Source of the DNA: Gemmatimonadota bacterium
GTDB lineage: Bacteria; Gemmatimonadota; Gemmatimonadetes; Longimicrobiales; Gaopeijiaceae
Length of the DNA stretch: 64,000 nucleotides
Assembly (NCBI GenBank): GCA_028874985.1
Contig: JAPPGI010000052.1
Location: forward strand, 1-64,000
Direction of reading: 5' to 3'
Below are positions 45,301 through 57,277 of the stretch, piece by piece. The position numbers and the translations under genes are program-made. The notes beneath the pieces were generated by a model. That model ran no database searches, was not told where the DNA came from, and saw only the letters and a list, made by a program, of their open reading frames with translations. Position 1 is the stretch's first letter; each line of letters starts with the position of its first letter.

Positions 45301-47009
45301 TGCGGCCCGGATGGCGGCTGCGGGCCGGCCCGCGCGGGAGCTTGCTCGCGGCCATGTCCGGCCTGGCGCTCGGTGCGACCTTTTCGCCGTACGGCGGGCC
45401 GATTCTACCCTTTCTGGCCTTCGCGCCGCTGGGGGCGGCTCTCGAGCGGTTGGGTGGCGACGAACGGGGTGACGGGCGGGGGAAGCCCGCGGTCGGGTTC
45501 GCCCCGGGGTTCGTCGCGGCGACCGTGGCCCACGCGGCCGGCCTGTACTGGATGGTGCCCGCGCTGTGGTGGAGGACTCCGCTCGCCGTTCCCCTGTACG
45601 TGCTGATGGTGGCCCTGCTGGGCCTTCTGGGGGGAGTTGCGTGCACGGCCGCGACCGCGCTCCGCCGCCGCCGCTGGCCGGTGCCGGTGGCGCTGGCGTG
45701 CTGCTGGACCGGGTTCGAGTGGGCGGCGGCGCACGTGCCGGGGATTTCGTACGCGTGGTTGAACGCGGGTGGGTCGCTGGCGTGGTATCCGGCGGTGGCC
45801 GCGGGGGCCGAGGTCCTGGGTGCCCGGTTCCTGACCTTCTGGACGGTGGCGGTGGGGGGGCTGGCGGGGGTGGTCGTCGGGCGGTTCCGGCTTGCGCGGC
45901 GCGGCGTGCCGGTCCGTTCCGTCCTGCTGCTGCTGGGGGTGGTCGCGCTTCCGCTGGCGGCCGGTCACCTGCGCCAGCGGGCTTTCGAGCGGCTTGAAGT
46001 GGTCGCGACGGCGGCGGCCGTGCAGGCCGGTCGCGCGGAGGCGGCGGCCGCGAGGGGGGAGCTGTGGCAATGGCACGCGCCGCTCAGGGACCTTGCCGCG
46101 GAAGGGCCCTTCGACGTGGCCATCTTTCCGGAGCGCTTCCTGGCAGCCCCGCTGAGGGACGTGGACGGCGGCCGCTCCACCGATGCCGGCCGGGAGATGG
46201 CGGACTTCGCCGCCGCCCTTGGTTCGCCCGTACTGATCGGTGCCCTGGACGCGGACCTGCGGGAGGACGACCGCGACACCCTGTGGTACAACGCAGCCTT
46301 CGTGCAGGCGCCCGGCGAGTCCCTTTCGCGGGCCTACCGGAAGATCCGCCCGGTTCCGGGAGTTGAAGGGATCGGATGGTTTCCCGGCAACGTCTTCGGA
46401 CTCGCCAACCGCGGGTATGCGCCAGGTCGAAGCCCGCGCCCCCTTCCCCTCGGCGGGGGAGCCGTGGGCGCCATGGTCTGCTACGATTCGGCGTACGGCG
46501 AGACGGCCCGCGCCCTGGTGCGAGGCGGCGCGGACTGGCTGGCCGTGATCTCCAACGACGACTGGCTGGACCCGCGGCGGCCTTTTCGCACGACATGGGC
46601 TTACTGGCAGCACGCCACCCACGGGCGCCTGCGCGCCCTCGAGAACCGTATCTCGCTGGTCCAGGTGGCCGCCACGGGTCACACCTTCGCGGTGTCGGCG
46701 GGGGGGAGGGGAGCCGCATTCGTGCTGGGCCCCGGCGAGGAGGGCGTAGCAGCCCTGGCCGTCGGCCGCCGCGGAGCCGTCACGCTGTTCACCCGTATCG
46801 GAGACGTACTGGGACTGGGCTGCTTCCTCATCTTCGCCCTGGTGGCGGGAGTGACCGCCATCGCGGCCCGCGCGCACCGGCCGGTCCGGGGTCGTGGCCC
46901 GGTCGCGTTCGCAGGGAGCCCGCAAAGGCCGCCTGGCGACGAGCCGATTTGCGTCCCGGTCACAGGCAACCGTCCCTTCGGTTCCGGGTCGCAGCCCGCA
47001 GGGCGCTGC

Positions 47010-47017
47010 TATCTTGA
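47010..47017 (+). promoter_or_regulatory. TATCTTGA element before prfA
   Basis: A TAnnTTg match preceded by GC lies 77 bases before the presumed prfA start, inside the extended lnt frame. If real it supports lnt ending earlier. Confidence 0.35.
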
Positions 47018-47080
47018 GGGCTGGTGTCCCGCCTCGTCCGGGCGGGCGCCGCCACTCCGACACCCTTCACCCGCCACACC

Positions 47081-47094
47081 GGAGGAGTACCGTC

Positions 47095-47097
<3 letters not shown>
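47081..47097 (+). promoter_or_regulatory. Strong Shine-Dalgarno followed by an ATC start codon
   Basis: GGAGGAG (47081-47087) is followed after 7 bases by ATC (47095-47097), the codon at the position of the expected prfA initiator. No ATG, GTG or TTG occurs at this distance in the prfA frame. Confidence 0.55.
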
Positions 47098-48179
<1,082 letters not shown>

Positions 48180-48180
<1 letters not shown>

Positions 48181-49280
48181 TGACCTCGAGCGTCTCGGCA
48201 CCGAAGCAGCGCATCTGGACCGTCATGGAGGTCGTCCGCGTCAGTGGCGACTACCTGCACGAAAGGGGGGTGGAGCAGGGGAGACTCGATGCCGAACACC
48301 TCCTTGCCCACGTCCTCGGGACGGGGCGGCTTCAACTCTACCTGCACTTCGACCGCCCCCTCACCCGGGACGAGCTGGCGCGCTTCAAGCCGCTCCTGCG
48401 CCGGCGCGGGGCCCGGGAACCCCTGCAGTACGTCCTGGGCTCGGCCCCGTTCCGGACGCTGCACCTCCATGTCGACCGCCGGGTGGCGATCCCCCGTCCC
48501 GAGACCGAGTACCTGATCGATGTCCTGTTGCGGCTGGCCGGCACCGACCGCGTCTTCGAGTCGGCCCTGGATGTGGGCACGGGCTCGGGAGCCATCGCCC
48601 TGGCTCTGGCCGCGGAGCGCATGGCCCGGTCGGTGACCGCCACCGACATTTCCGCCGGCGCCCTGGCCACCGCCACGCGGAATGCCGCGGAGGCGGGGAT
48701 CACCGGGATCGACTTCCGGCGCGGCCCGCTGCTCGAACCGGTCCGGGACCGGAGCTTCGACCTGGTGCTTTCGAACCCCCCCTACCTGAGCGACGCGGAT
48801 TGGCGGAGCGCCGCGCCCGAGGTGAGGGAGTGGGAGCCGCGCGCCGCGATGGCCGCCGGCGAGGACGGGCTGGACGTGATCCGCGGGCTGGTGTCCGGTC
48901 TGGACCCCGTACTGCGGCCCGGAGGCTGGGTCGGGCTGGAGGTGGGAAGCGCCCATGCGGCCACCGTCGCCGAAATGCTGGAAACCGTTTCCGTGCTGGA
49001 GTCCGTAGGTGTGCATGACGACCTGGCGGGGAGGCGGCGCTATGTTTTTGCACGCGGGAGCGGGGGAGGACGGGTCGAACAGGTATCCTCACAGGAAGGC
49101 GGAAATGGCGGAGATTCAGGAGATGGCGGAGTCGCTCGGCCGGGTGCTGGGCCGGACTCCGGAGTACCGGACGCTGGCGCGGGCCATCGAGAGCGCGGAC
49201 GGCGACCGCGAGGTCGTGGCGCTGAGAAACGAGGTGCAGGCGCTTCAGGAGGTGCTCGAAGCGGCCGCCCGCAAGGGTGA
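48180..49280 (+). CDS. prmC: Release factor glutamine methyltransferase PrmC
   Basis: The protein has an N-terminal helical domain (LDAEHLLAHVLG), a conserved PRPETEYLID, SAM-binding LDVGTGSGAIAL, and the catalytic NPPY at 199-202. It methylates the GGQ glutamine of RF1/RF2. The family usually ends near residue 290-300 (here about VHDDLAGRRRYVFARG). The open frame continues to residue 366 with Gly/Arg-rich sequence that overlaps the next gene by 176 bases. The tail is probably a by-product of scarce stop codons at high GC. Confidence 0.9.
49041..49048 (+). promoter_or_regulatory. TATGTTTT element before ylbF
   Basis: A TAnnTTT match sits in the last conserved prmC codons, 56 bases before the ylbF ATG. 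It is consistent with a separate start for the downstream genes. Confidence 0.3.
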
Positions 49281-49464
49281 AGAGCCCCCGGAGGCGGAGA
49301 TGGAACGACTGCAGACGGCCCTGGGACGGCTTCAGGCCTCGTCGGTGTACCAGAGCGTGGTGGCGGCACAGGCCAATTTCGACCGCGTCATGTACCGGGT
49401 GGACGCAGCCCTGCAGGAGGGGATGCGGAGGGGTGCCGAGTCCCGCATCATCGTCACCTCATGA
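49105..49464 (+). CDS. YlbF/YmcA-family protein
   Basis: The 119-residue, entirely helical protein has the DUF964 layout: MAEIQEMAESLGRVLGRTPEYRTL, long helices rich in Glu/Ala/Leu, and a C-terminal SVVAAQANFDRVMYRVD. In Bacillus, YlbF and YmcA act with YaaT on RNA processing and development; in this kind of organism the role is unknown. AGGAAGGCGG lies before the ATG. The stop overlaps the start of the next gene (ATGA). Confidence 0.75.
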   Translation: MAEIQEMAESLGRVLGRTPEYRTLARAIESADGDREVVALRNEVQALQEVLEAAARKGEEPPEAEMERLQTALGRLQASSVYQSVVAAQANFDRVMYRVDAALQEGMRRGAESRIIVTS

Positions 49465-50186
49465 GCGATTCCAGGAGCGATTCCGTATCCGGGACCGGAG
49501 CCGCGGCCGGGTCTGCCGTCAAGCCCTCGAAGCCGACGGGGATCAGCAGCCTTGCGGAGCCCGTCTATCGCATCATCGAACCCGTCACGCAGTGGCTGAT
49601 CCGGCGGCGCGTCCACCCGAACACGATCACGGTCATGGGGTTCGCCCTGACCGTGGCCGCAGCGTTCATGTACTCCCTCGACCATGTGCGCGAGGCGGGG
49701 CTGCTGTTGCTTCTCGGAGCGCTCTGCGACGTCTTCGACGGCCGGGTGGCCCGCGTGTCCGGACTGGCCTCCAAGTTCGGGAGCTTCTTCGACTCGACCC
49801 TGGACCGCATATCCGAGATCGCGATGTACATCGGGCTCATGACCCTCTACAACGCCTACCAGCTCGAGTTCATCGACATCTGGATGATCTACATCATCGC
49901 GTTGGCGCTGGGCGGGTCGCTGATGGTGAGCTACACGCGGGCCAAGGCGGAATCGCTCGGGTTCGACTGTTACGTGGGGCTCATGCAGCGCGGCGAACGC
50001 ATCCTGCTCCTAGGCCTCGGGTCGCTCTTCTTCGGCCTGGCCTGGGACGGGATGGTTCTCACCGCGATCATCGTGATAGTGGCGGTACTCACCAACGCGA
50101 CCGCCGTGCAACGCATGTTCTGGGTGTACAAGCGCGGAAAGGGTGTCCCCCTCGACGGCGGTGGCGGGGCTTCCGGAAAGGCATAG
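49461..50186 (+). CDS. CDP-alcohol phosphatidyltransferase, probably inositol-lipid synthase
   Basis: The 241-residue membrane enzyme has the full family motif: D90xxDGxxAR, G107, D111 and D115 (residues 90-115). About six helices are predicted. These enzymes join a CDP-diacylglycerol to an alcohol head group. The gene directly downstream makes inositol 3-phosphate, so the likely product is phosphatidylinositol phosphate; this is inference from the neighbour. The residue pattern alone cannot exclude phosphatidylglycerol-phosphate or phosphatidylserine synthesis. Confidence 0.85.
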   Translation: MSDSRSDSVSGTGAAAGSAVKPSKPTGISSLAEPVYRIIEPVTQWLIRRRVHPNTITVMGFALTVAAAFMYSLDHVREAGLLLLLGALCDVFDGRVARVSGLASKFGSFFDSTLDRISEIAMYIGLMTLYNAYQLEFIDIWMIYIIALALGGSLMVSYTRAKAESLGFDCYVGLMQRGERILLLGLGSLFFGLAWDGMVLTAIIVIVAVLTNATAVQRMFWVYKRGKGVPLDGGGGASGKA

Positions 50187-50193
50187 GTGTCCT

Positions 50194-51510
<1,317 letters not shown>

Positions 51511-51532
51511 GCCCGGACCCCGGAAGCAATCG

Positions 51533-52210
51533 GTGCCGCGGGAAGCGTCCCCGATGAGCCGCGGCCGGTTCATCGTCGTGGAGGGCGGCGAAGGAGTCGG
51601 GAAGAGCACCCAGGTACGGCGGTTGCGCGTCTTCCTGGAGGACGGGGGCGTTCCCGTCGTCGTCACCCGCGAGCCGGGGGGTACGGCGCTCGGGGAAGGA
51701 ATCCGCAAGCTGGTTCTGCATGGGCGCGGGGCTTCCGTCGATCCGGAGACCGAACTGTTGCTCATACTCGCGGCGCGTGCGGCCCTGGTCCGCGAAGTGG
51801 TCGGGCCCGCTCTCGCGGCCGGGACGTGGGTGCTTTCGGACCGATATGATCTGAGTTCGCTCGCATACCAGGGATACGGCCGGGGCATCGGGGTGAGCAG
51901 GGTCGGGCGCCTCAATTCGTTCGCAACAGGTGGACTGGCCGCCGACCTGTGCGTGGTCCTCGACCTCCCGGTGGAAGAGGGTATTGCGAGGCAGGGGCGC
52001 GCGGGCAAGTCGCGCGACCGGTTCGAGTCGGAGGGGAGCGCCTTTCTCGGCAGGGTGCGGCGCGGGTATGTTGAGTTGGCCCGGTCCCGTCCCGGCGTGG
52101 TGCTTGTGTCCGCCGGCGGAAGTCCGGCCGATGTCGAGGGCCGGATTCGCCGGGAAGTCGCGCTGGCGTTCCCCGATGCCTTCGGAACGGCCGGGCCGGG
52201 AGGCCGGTAG
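51533..52210 (+). CDS. tmk: Thymidylate kinase
   Basis: The 225-residue dTMP kinase has a P-loop GGEGVGKS at 18-25, the DR(Y) motif in LSDRYDLSSLAYQG, TREPGGT at about 46-52 and a LID-region RFESEG. It converts dTMP to dTDP. The start is GTG at 51533 or ATG at 51554; the latter is closer to the usual N-terminus (SRGRFIVVEGGEG). ctpA follows after 67 bases. Confidence 0.92.
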   Translation: MPREASPMSRGRFIVVEGGEGVGKSTQVRRLRVFLEDGGVPVVVTREPGGTALGEGIRKLVLHGRGASVDPETELLLILAARAALVREVVGPALAAGTWVLSDRYDLSSLAYQGYGRGIGVSRVGRLNSFATGGLAADLCVVLDLPVEEGIARQGRAGKSRDRFESEGSAFLGRVRRGYVELARSRPGVVLVSAGGSPADVEGRIRREVALAFPDAFGTAGPGGR

Positions 52211-52277
52211 AGGGACCGGCCGACGGCGGGACCCGGGGGCAACGCGAACGGGGGCCGGGAGCGGCGAAGGAGATAGA

Positions 52278-53939
52278 ATGAAAAAGGGAAAAATGCTGGC
52301 AGTGCCGGGAGCGGTGGTCGTTCTGGCGGTCATCAGCGGCGGCTGGTTCCTGCAGAAGGACCTGGGACTGGGTGCCAACCTCTACGTGCAGACGCGGGTC
52401 CTGGATGAGGTGGTGGTGCGCATCGAGCAGCACTTCGTGGACGAGATTGACACGGAGGAGCTCTACGACGCCGCGCTCGAGGGGGTGGTCGCCAGGCTGG
52501 GCGATCCCAATTCCAGTCTTCTGCAGGCGCCGGACTGGGAGGACATGCGGATTCGCACCCAGGGCGAGTACGGGGGCGTGGGGCTCGAAGTGGCCGACCG
52601 GGACAGCTTCGTCACGGTCGTCGCGCCGATCCCCGGGACGCCCGGGTCGAGGGCGGGGCTCCGACCCGGCGACCGGATAGTCGAGGTGGAGGGGCGGTCG
52701 GTTGAGGGAATGGGGACGGACGAAGTCGCGCAGATACTGAGGGGGAAGCCCGGCACCAGTGTTCGAATGGGCGTGCGGCGCCACGGGGTGGAGCGGATCA
52801 TTCCGTTCGAGATCACCCGCGCCGTGATCCAGTTGAAGGCCGTTCCCTTCGCGGTCCTGCTGGAGGGCGGCGTGGGGTACGTGCCGGTCGAGATCTTCAA
52901 CGAGACCACGACCGAGGAGGTGCAGGCCCGGCTCGACTCGCTGGGCGCGGAGGGGATGACATCGCTGATCCTGGACCTGCGCCGCAACCGTGGCGGCCTG
53001 CTCCTGGAGGGCGTGGGTCTGTCCGACCTGTTTCTGGACGCCGGATCGGACATCGTCGAGGTGCGCGGACGCGCGACACCGCCGGAGAGGTACCGGGCCG
53101 GGGCGGCCCAGGCTCGCCCGGAGTTGCCGATCGTCGTCCTCGTGGACCACGGGAGCGCCTCGGCGGCCGAGATCGTCGCCGGCGCGCTGCAGGACCACGA
53201 CCGGGCCCTCCTGATCGGTGCGCCCACCTTCGGCAAGGGATCGGTTCAGTCCCTGTTCCCGGTTGCGGGCGGGCGTGTCCTGAAGCTCACCACGGCGCGC
53301 TGGTACACGCCCTCGGGCCGTTCCATCCAGAAGGACGTGCGCGAGCAGCTGATCGACGTGGAGAACGGGGTCATCTCCCTGCGGGGAGAGGTGGTCCGCT
53401 ACCCCGACTTCTCGGATCGGCCCCTCCACACCTCGGCGGGAGGACGGGTACTCCGGGGCGGGGGCGGGATAATGCCGGACCTGTGGATCCTGCCCGACAC
53501 CCTGGCCGGTTCCGAGGGCGAAGCGGTGCGCAAGCTGTTCGCCGTGGGCAGCGGGTACGTGCGGACGCTTCAGAACTGGGCGGTGCTCTACCTGCAGGAA
53601 CACCCGGACCTCAAGCCCGGATTCACCATAACCGACGCCGATCTGGCCAGCTTCCACGCCTCCCTCTCCGAACGAGGGGTCGGGCTGAGCCTCGCGGACC
53701 TCAACCGGGCCGGGCGCACCGTGAAGTACCATCTGGGAAGTGAGATCGCGCTGCAGGCGTGGGAGGACCGCGGCCGCTTTCAGCGCAACGCGAGCCGCGA
53801 TGCCCAGCTGCGGAAGGCGCTCGGCTTGCTGCTCGCGGCCGGAAGCCAGCGGGATCTCTTCAGGATGGCCGGCACGCCCCTGGAGGGATCGCGGCCGGGC
53901 GAAGACGTGGCGGCCGGCGGCAGTGGCCCCTCCCGCTGA
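52278..53939 (+). CDS. ctpA: S41-family C-terminal processing protease
   Basis: The 553-residue periplasmic protease is anchored by an N-terminal helix (about 8-25). It has a PDZ domain (about 90-180, with GEYGGVGLEV and GLRPGDRIVEVEG), then the tail-specific protease core with DLRRNRGGLL. The catalytic dyad is S295 (in GSASAAEI) and K320 (in TFGKGSVQS). GAAGGAGAT precedes the ATG. The C-terminal 150 residues form an extra helical domain. Relatives trim cell-envelope proteins and peptidoglycan hydrolases. Confidence 0.93.
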   Translation: MKKGKMLAVPGAVVVLAVISGGWFLQKDLGLGANLYVQTRVLDEVVVRIEQHFVDEIDTEELYDAALEGVVARLGDPNSSLLQAPDWEDMRIRTQGEYGGVGLEVADRDSFVTVVAPIPGTPGSRAGLRPGDRIVEVEGRSVEGMGTDEVAQILRGKPGTSVRMGVRRHGVERIIPFEITRAVIQLKAVPFAVLLEGGVGYVPVEIFNETTTEEVQARLDSLGAEGMTSLILDLRRNRGGLLLEGVGLSDLFLDAGSDIVEVRGRATPPERYRAGAAQARPELPIVVLVDHGSASAAEIVAGALQDHDRALLIGAPTFGKGSVQSLFPVAGGRVLKLTTARWYTPSGRSIQKDVREQLIDVENGVISLRGEVVRYPDFSDRPLHTSAGGRVLRGGGGIMPDLWILPDTLAGSEGEAVRKLFAVGSGYVRTLQNWAVLYLQEHPDLKPGFTITDADLASFHASLSERGVGLSLADLNRAGRTVKYHLGSEIALQAWEDRGRFQRNASRDAQLRKALGLLLAAGSQRDLFRMAGTPLEGSRPGEDVAAGGSGPSR

Positions 53940-54083
53940 ACCTCCCGTTGCCGGAATGGTCCCGTCCGGCCATGGAGACGCCCATTTCGCCTCCCCATCA
54001 TTGCCTGTCCATGCCTTGAGTCACGGATCGCCCGTGGTTCGAATGCCGCGGGATCCGCGCCCGGCCCGCCGGTAGCCGACGCC

Positions 54084-55097
54084 ATGTCGCAATCGACGGT
54101 GGGTGACCCGCGCCTGGAGGTGCAGGTCTTCCGGGGGCGGCTCGTCGAATCGACGCACAGGGTCCACGCGGTGGTTGCCGACCGGACGGGGCGGGTGGTC
54201 GCAGCGTGGGGCGACAGGCGACTGGCCACCGTGGTCCGGTCGGCGGCCAAGCCCTTTCAGGCTCTGCCGCTCATCGCGGACGGCGCGGCGAAGCACTTTG
54301 GTCTCTCCGAGGAGGAAATCGCCCTTTGCAGCGGATCCCACAACTCCGAAGAAGTGCATGTCGAGATGGCCCGGTCCATCCTGGCCAAGGCCGGTGTGGC
54401 CGAGGAGCTGCTGGCATGTGGCGCGCACCCGCCGCTGCTGGCCGAACGTCGCGACGCGCTGGCGGCGGCTGGGAAGGCGCCCACGGCGGTGATGAGCAAC
54501 TGTTCGGGCAAGCACGCCGGGATGCTGGCACTCGCCGCCTTCCACGGTTGGCCCCCGCGGGGCTACGAAAGGCGGGAGCACCCGGTGCAGAAGCGCATAG
54601 GAAGTGAGGTGTCCCGCTGGATGGGGACGGATGCCGGCGAGATGGCGTGGGAGACGGACGGATGCGGCGTACCCACGTTCGGGGTACCGCTCGTGAACCT
54701 GGCGGGGGCCGCGGCACGTCTGGCCGGGGCGGCCGCCCGGGATGGAGCTCCGCGGCGCATCGTGCGCGCAATGACCCGTTTCCCTTTCATGGTCGCCGGG
54801 AGCGGCCGGCTGTGCACCCGGCTCATGGAAGTGGAGGACGGCCGGGTGTTCAGCAAGGTCGGTGCGGAGGCGGTCCACGTGGCCGGCGATGTGGACCGGG
54901 GGCTGGGGGTGGCGCTGAAGGTGGAGGACGGGGCCCGGCGCGCTGCGGACCCCGCCCTGTTGTGGGTCATGCGGCGCGCCGGCATTCTCTCCGCCGCGGC
55001 CGAGCGGTCGCTCCGCGACAATGCCCGTCCGGTGCGCCGCAACACCCTGGGCGAAGAGGTGGGTCGGCTGGTCGTAGTGGAGTTCCCGTGTTCATAG
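54084..55097 (+). CDS. Asparaginase, type II (AnsA/ReAV-like, PF06089 family)
   Basis: The 337-residue protein belongs to the Rhizobium-type asparaginase family, which is unrelated to the E. coli enzymes and resembles serine beta-lactamases. The SxxK motif is S53-K56 in VVRSAAKPFQ. GSHNSEEVHV, SNCSGKHAGMLA (with the conserved Cys and Lys) and TDGCGVPTFGVPL follow. It hydrolyses L-asparagine to aspartate and ammonia. The stop lies 10 bases inside obg, so the two are probably coupled. The 144 bases before it hold nothing recognisable. Confidence 0.88.
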   Translation: MSQSTVGDPRLEVQVFRGRLVESTHRVHAVVADRTGRVVAAWGDRRLATVVRSAAKPFQALPLIADGAAKHFGLSEEEIALCSGSHNSEEVHVEMARSILAKAGVAEELLACGAHPPLLAERRDALAAAGKAPTAVMSNCSGKHAGMLALAAFHGWPPRGYERREHPVQKRIGSEVSRWMGTDAGEMAWETDGCGVPTFGVPLVNLAGAAARLAGAAARDGAPRRIVRAMTRFPFMVAGSGRLCTRLMEVEDGRVFSKVGAEAVHVAGDVDRGLGVALKVEDGARRAADPALLWVMRRAGILSAAAERSLRDNARPVRRNTLGEEVGRLVVVEFPCS

Positions 55098-56101
55098 ACT
55101 CGGTGACGATCGAGGTCGAAGGCGGACGAGGCGGCTCCGGAGCGGAGGCCTTCCGGCGCGAGAAGGGGGTGCCGCGCGGGGGGCCGGCCGGGGGGGACGG
55201 GGGTGACGGCGGGGACGTGGTACTGGTGGCCGACGAAGGGCTTGCGACCCTCAGCGACTATCGCTACAACCGGCACCACCGGGCGGAGCGGGGCCGGCAC
55301 GGCGAGGGCTCCAAACGCACGGGCAGGAGCGGGTGCGATCTGGAGCTGCGCGTCCCTCCGGGCACGATCGCCGTGGACGACGGGAGTGGGGAGGTGCTGG
55401 GCGAAATGCTCGCCGCGGACGTGCGGCTGATCGTGGCGCGGGGGGGGCGGGGTGGGAGGGGGAATGCAAGCTTCACCTCGCCCACGCACCAGGCGCCGCG
55501 GCGGTGGGAGCCGGGCGGGGACGGGGAGCGCCGGGTGGTTCGCCTCGAGCTCAAGCTGCTTGCCGACGTGGGCCTGGTGGGCGAGCCCAACGCGGGAAAG
55601 TCCACCCTCCTCTCCCGGATCAGCCGGGCGAGGCCGAAGATCGCGGAATACCCGTTCACCACGCTCACCCCCAACCTGGGTGTGGTCGAGTTGCCGGACT
55701 TTCGTTCCTTCGTCGTGGCCGACATCCCCGGCATCATCGAGGGGGCGCACCGGGGCAGGGGCCTCGGCCACCGCTTCCTCCGCCACATCGAACGGACGCG
55801 GGCGCTGGCCATCCTGCTCCCGGCGGACGACGAGAACCCCGCGTCGGTCCTGGCGGGGCTGCGCGAGGAGCTGGCGAGGTACTCGGCCGTGCTCGCCGAA
55901 CTGCCCTACGCGGTGGTGTTCTCCAAGATGGATCTCCACCCCTCCGACACGGCCAGGCCGGCGGTCGACGCGCCTGGAGCCTGGGGCACGTATCACGTCA
56001 GCGCGGTGACCGGCGCGGGGCTGAAGGCCCTGCTGGAGGGGTGCTGGAGCCAGCTGCGGGCGGCGCGGCGCGCAGCCGGGAGTACGGACGACTTGTGGTA
56101 G
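55088..56101 (+). CDS. obgE: Ribosome-associated GTPase Obg
   Basis: The 337-residue Obg has the glycine-rich N-terminal domain (VEGGRGGSGAEAFRREKG, about 9-26), then the G domain with GEPNAGKS at 165-172 (G1), FTTLTPNLG (G2), DIPGIIEGAH (G3) and SKMD (G4, where NKxD is usual). There is no OCT domain, as in short Obg forms. It assists large-subunit assembly. The start is GTG 55088 inside the 3' end of the asparaginase gene. The stop overlaps the dprA start. Confidence 0.95.
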   Translation: MFIDSVTIEVEGGRGGSGAEAFRREKGVPRGGPAGGDGGDGGDVVLVADEGLATLSDYRYNRHHRAERGRHGEGSKRTGRSGCDLELRVPPGTIAVDDGSGEVLGEMLAADVRLIVARGGRGGRGNASFTSPTHQAPRRWEPGGDGERRVVRLELKLLADVGLVGEPNAGKSTLLSRISRARPKIAEYPFTTLTPNLGVVELPDFRSFVVADIPGIIEGAHRGRGLGHRFLRHIERTRALAILLPADDENPASVLAGLREELARYSAVLAELPYAVVFSKMDLHPSDTARPAVDAPGAWGTYHVSAVTGAGLKALLEGCWSQLRAARRAAGSTDDLW

Positions 56102-57198
56102 CGGCGGGTCTGCCGTCCGGGCCGGAGCTCTCGCCGGAGGCGGTGGCCGCCCTCACCCTGCGCGGCCTCCCCGGTGTGGGCGCGGCACGTTTCCGGGGGC
56201 TGGTCGACCGGTTCGGAAGCTCCCGGGCGGCCCTGGAGGCCGACCACGCCGACTTCGCGGAGGTGACGGGGCACGCCGCGGCCGGGAGACGCCGGAGCGG
56301 CGCGCCCGGGCGGCGGGCCCGGCTCACGGCGGAACGGTGCGTGGCCGCGGGCATCGGGCTGCTGGTATATGGCGATCCCGGGTACCCGCCCGCCCTGGGA
56401 GACCTGAACGCGCCCCCCTCCCTGCTCTTTGCGCTGGGGAGAACCGAACTGCTGCGCAGTCCGGGCACGGCGATCGTGGGGTCGCGGCGTGCAACGGCGT
56501 ACGGGCGTCGTGTCTCGCGGCGGCTGGGGGCGCGTCTCGCGGGGCAGGGGCGGTGCGTCGTATCGGGGATGGCGATGGGGATCGACGCCGAGGCCCATCG
56601 CGGCGCGCTCCCGGGGCCCACGGCGGCGGTGCTGGGGTCCGGGGTGGATGTGGTGTCGCCGCCGCGCAACGAGCGCCTCTACCGGGAGATCGTCGAACGC
56701 GGCGTCGTGGTCTCGGAGTACGCCCCGGGCGTACGGGCCGAGTCCCACCACTTCCCCACGCGCAACCGCATCATCGCCGCGCTCGCCCGCGAGGTGGTGA
56801 TCGTCGAGGCGTCGCAGCGCAGCGGGGCCCTGATCACGGCCGGGATCGCGCTCGACCTGGGGCGCGAGGTGCTCGCCGTGCCGGGGCCCATCGACCGCCC
56901 GACCAGCGAAGGTACGAATCGCCTGATCGCCGACGGCGCGGGCGTGATCGTCGACACGGGTTTGGAAGACGCGTTCGTGCACGGCGCGCCGCCGCCGGAG
57001 GAACCCGGCCTGCGCGAACTGCTCGAGGCGATCCCGGCGGCGCCGGTCACGGTGGAGGAGGTCGCACTTGCCGCCGGCCGCCCGGTGGAGGAGGTCGCGA
57101 CCTCGTTGACGGTGCTGGAAATCCGCGGTTACCTGACACCGACCCGCGACGGCCGGGTCATGAGGACGCCGGGCCGCGCCGGCATCCTGGCCCGGTGA
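56095..57198 (+). CDS. dprA: DNA processing protein DprA
   Basis: The 367-residue DprA/Smf has an N-terminal helix-hairpin region (LRGLPGVGAARFRGLVDRFG), the Rossmann-like core (YPPALGDLNAPPSLLFALG, IVGSRRATAYG, SGMAMGIDAEAH, ITAGIALDLGREVLAVPG) and a C-terminal winged helix. It loads RecA on incoming single-stranded DNA in natural transformation. A charged insertion at about 55-80 is unusual. I chose GTG 56095, which overlaps the obg stop by 7 bases. Confidence 0.93.
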   Translation: MVAAGLPSGPELSPEAVAALTLRGLPGVGAARFRGLVDRFGSSRAALEADHADFAEVTGHAAAGRRRSGAPGRRARLTAERCVAAGIGLLVYGDPGYPPALGDLNAPPSLLFALGRTELLRSPGTAIVGSRRATAYGRRVSRRLGARLAGQGRCVVSGMAMGIDAEAHRGALPGPTAAVLGSGVDVVSPPRNERLYREIVERGVVVSEYAPGVRAESHHFPTRNRIIAALAREVVIVEASQRSGALITAGIALDLGREVLAVPGPIDRPTSEGTNRLIADGAGVIVDTGLEDAFVHGAPPPEEPGLRELLEAIPAAPVTVEEVALAAGRPVEEVATSLTVLEIRGYLTPTRDGRVMRTPGRAGILAR

Positions 57199-57226
57199 GC
57201 GGCTGTCGCGCGCTGGCTGTTCAATA

Positions 57227-57244
57227 TGTAATGTCAACATTACA
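57227..57244. promoter_or_regulatory. Dyad operator candidate upstream of hemW
   Basis: TGTAATGT-CA-ACATTACA is a perfect 8-bp inverted repeat with a 2-base spacer. It lies in an AT-rich pocket (about 57220-57275) of an otherwise very GC-rich region, 33 bases before hemW. It looks like a repressor site; the cognate regulator is unknown. Confidence 0.5.
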
Positions 57245-57259
57245 GTGTGTCATGTCTAC

Positions 57260-57265
57260 TATACT
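57260..57265 (+). promoter_or_regulatory. TATACT -10 candidate before hemW
   Basis: TATACT ends 12 bases before the hemW ATG, so any transcript from it would have a leader of about 5 bases or less. A well-spaced -35 was not found. Confidence 0.35.
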
Positions 57266-57277
57266 CACTAGCCGGAT

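Noticed and set aside
57199-57277. CIRCE element upstream of hemW-hrcA
   Set aside because: The inverted repeat there (TGTAATGT/ACATTACA, 2-base spacer) differs from CIRCE in sequence and spacing.
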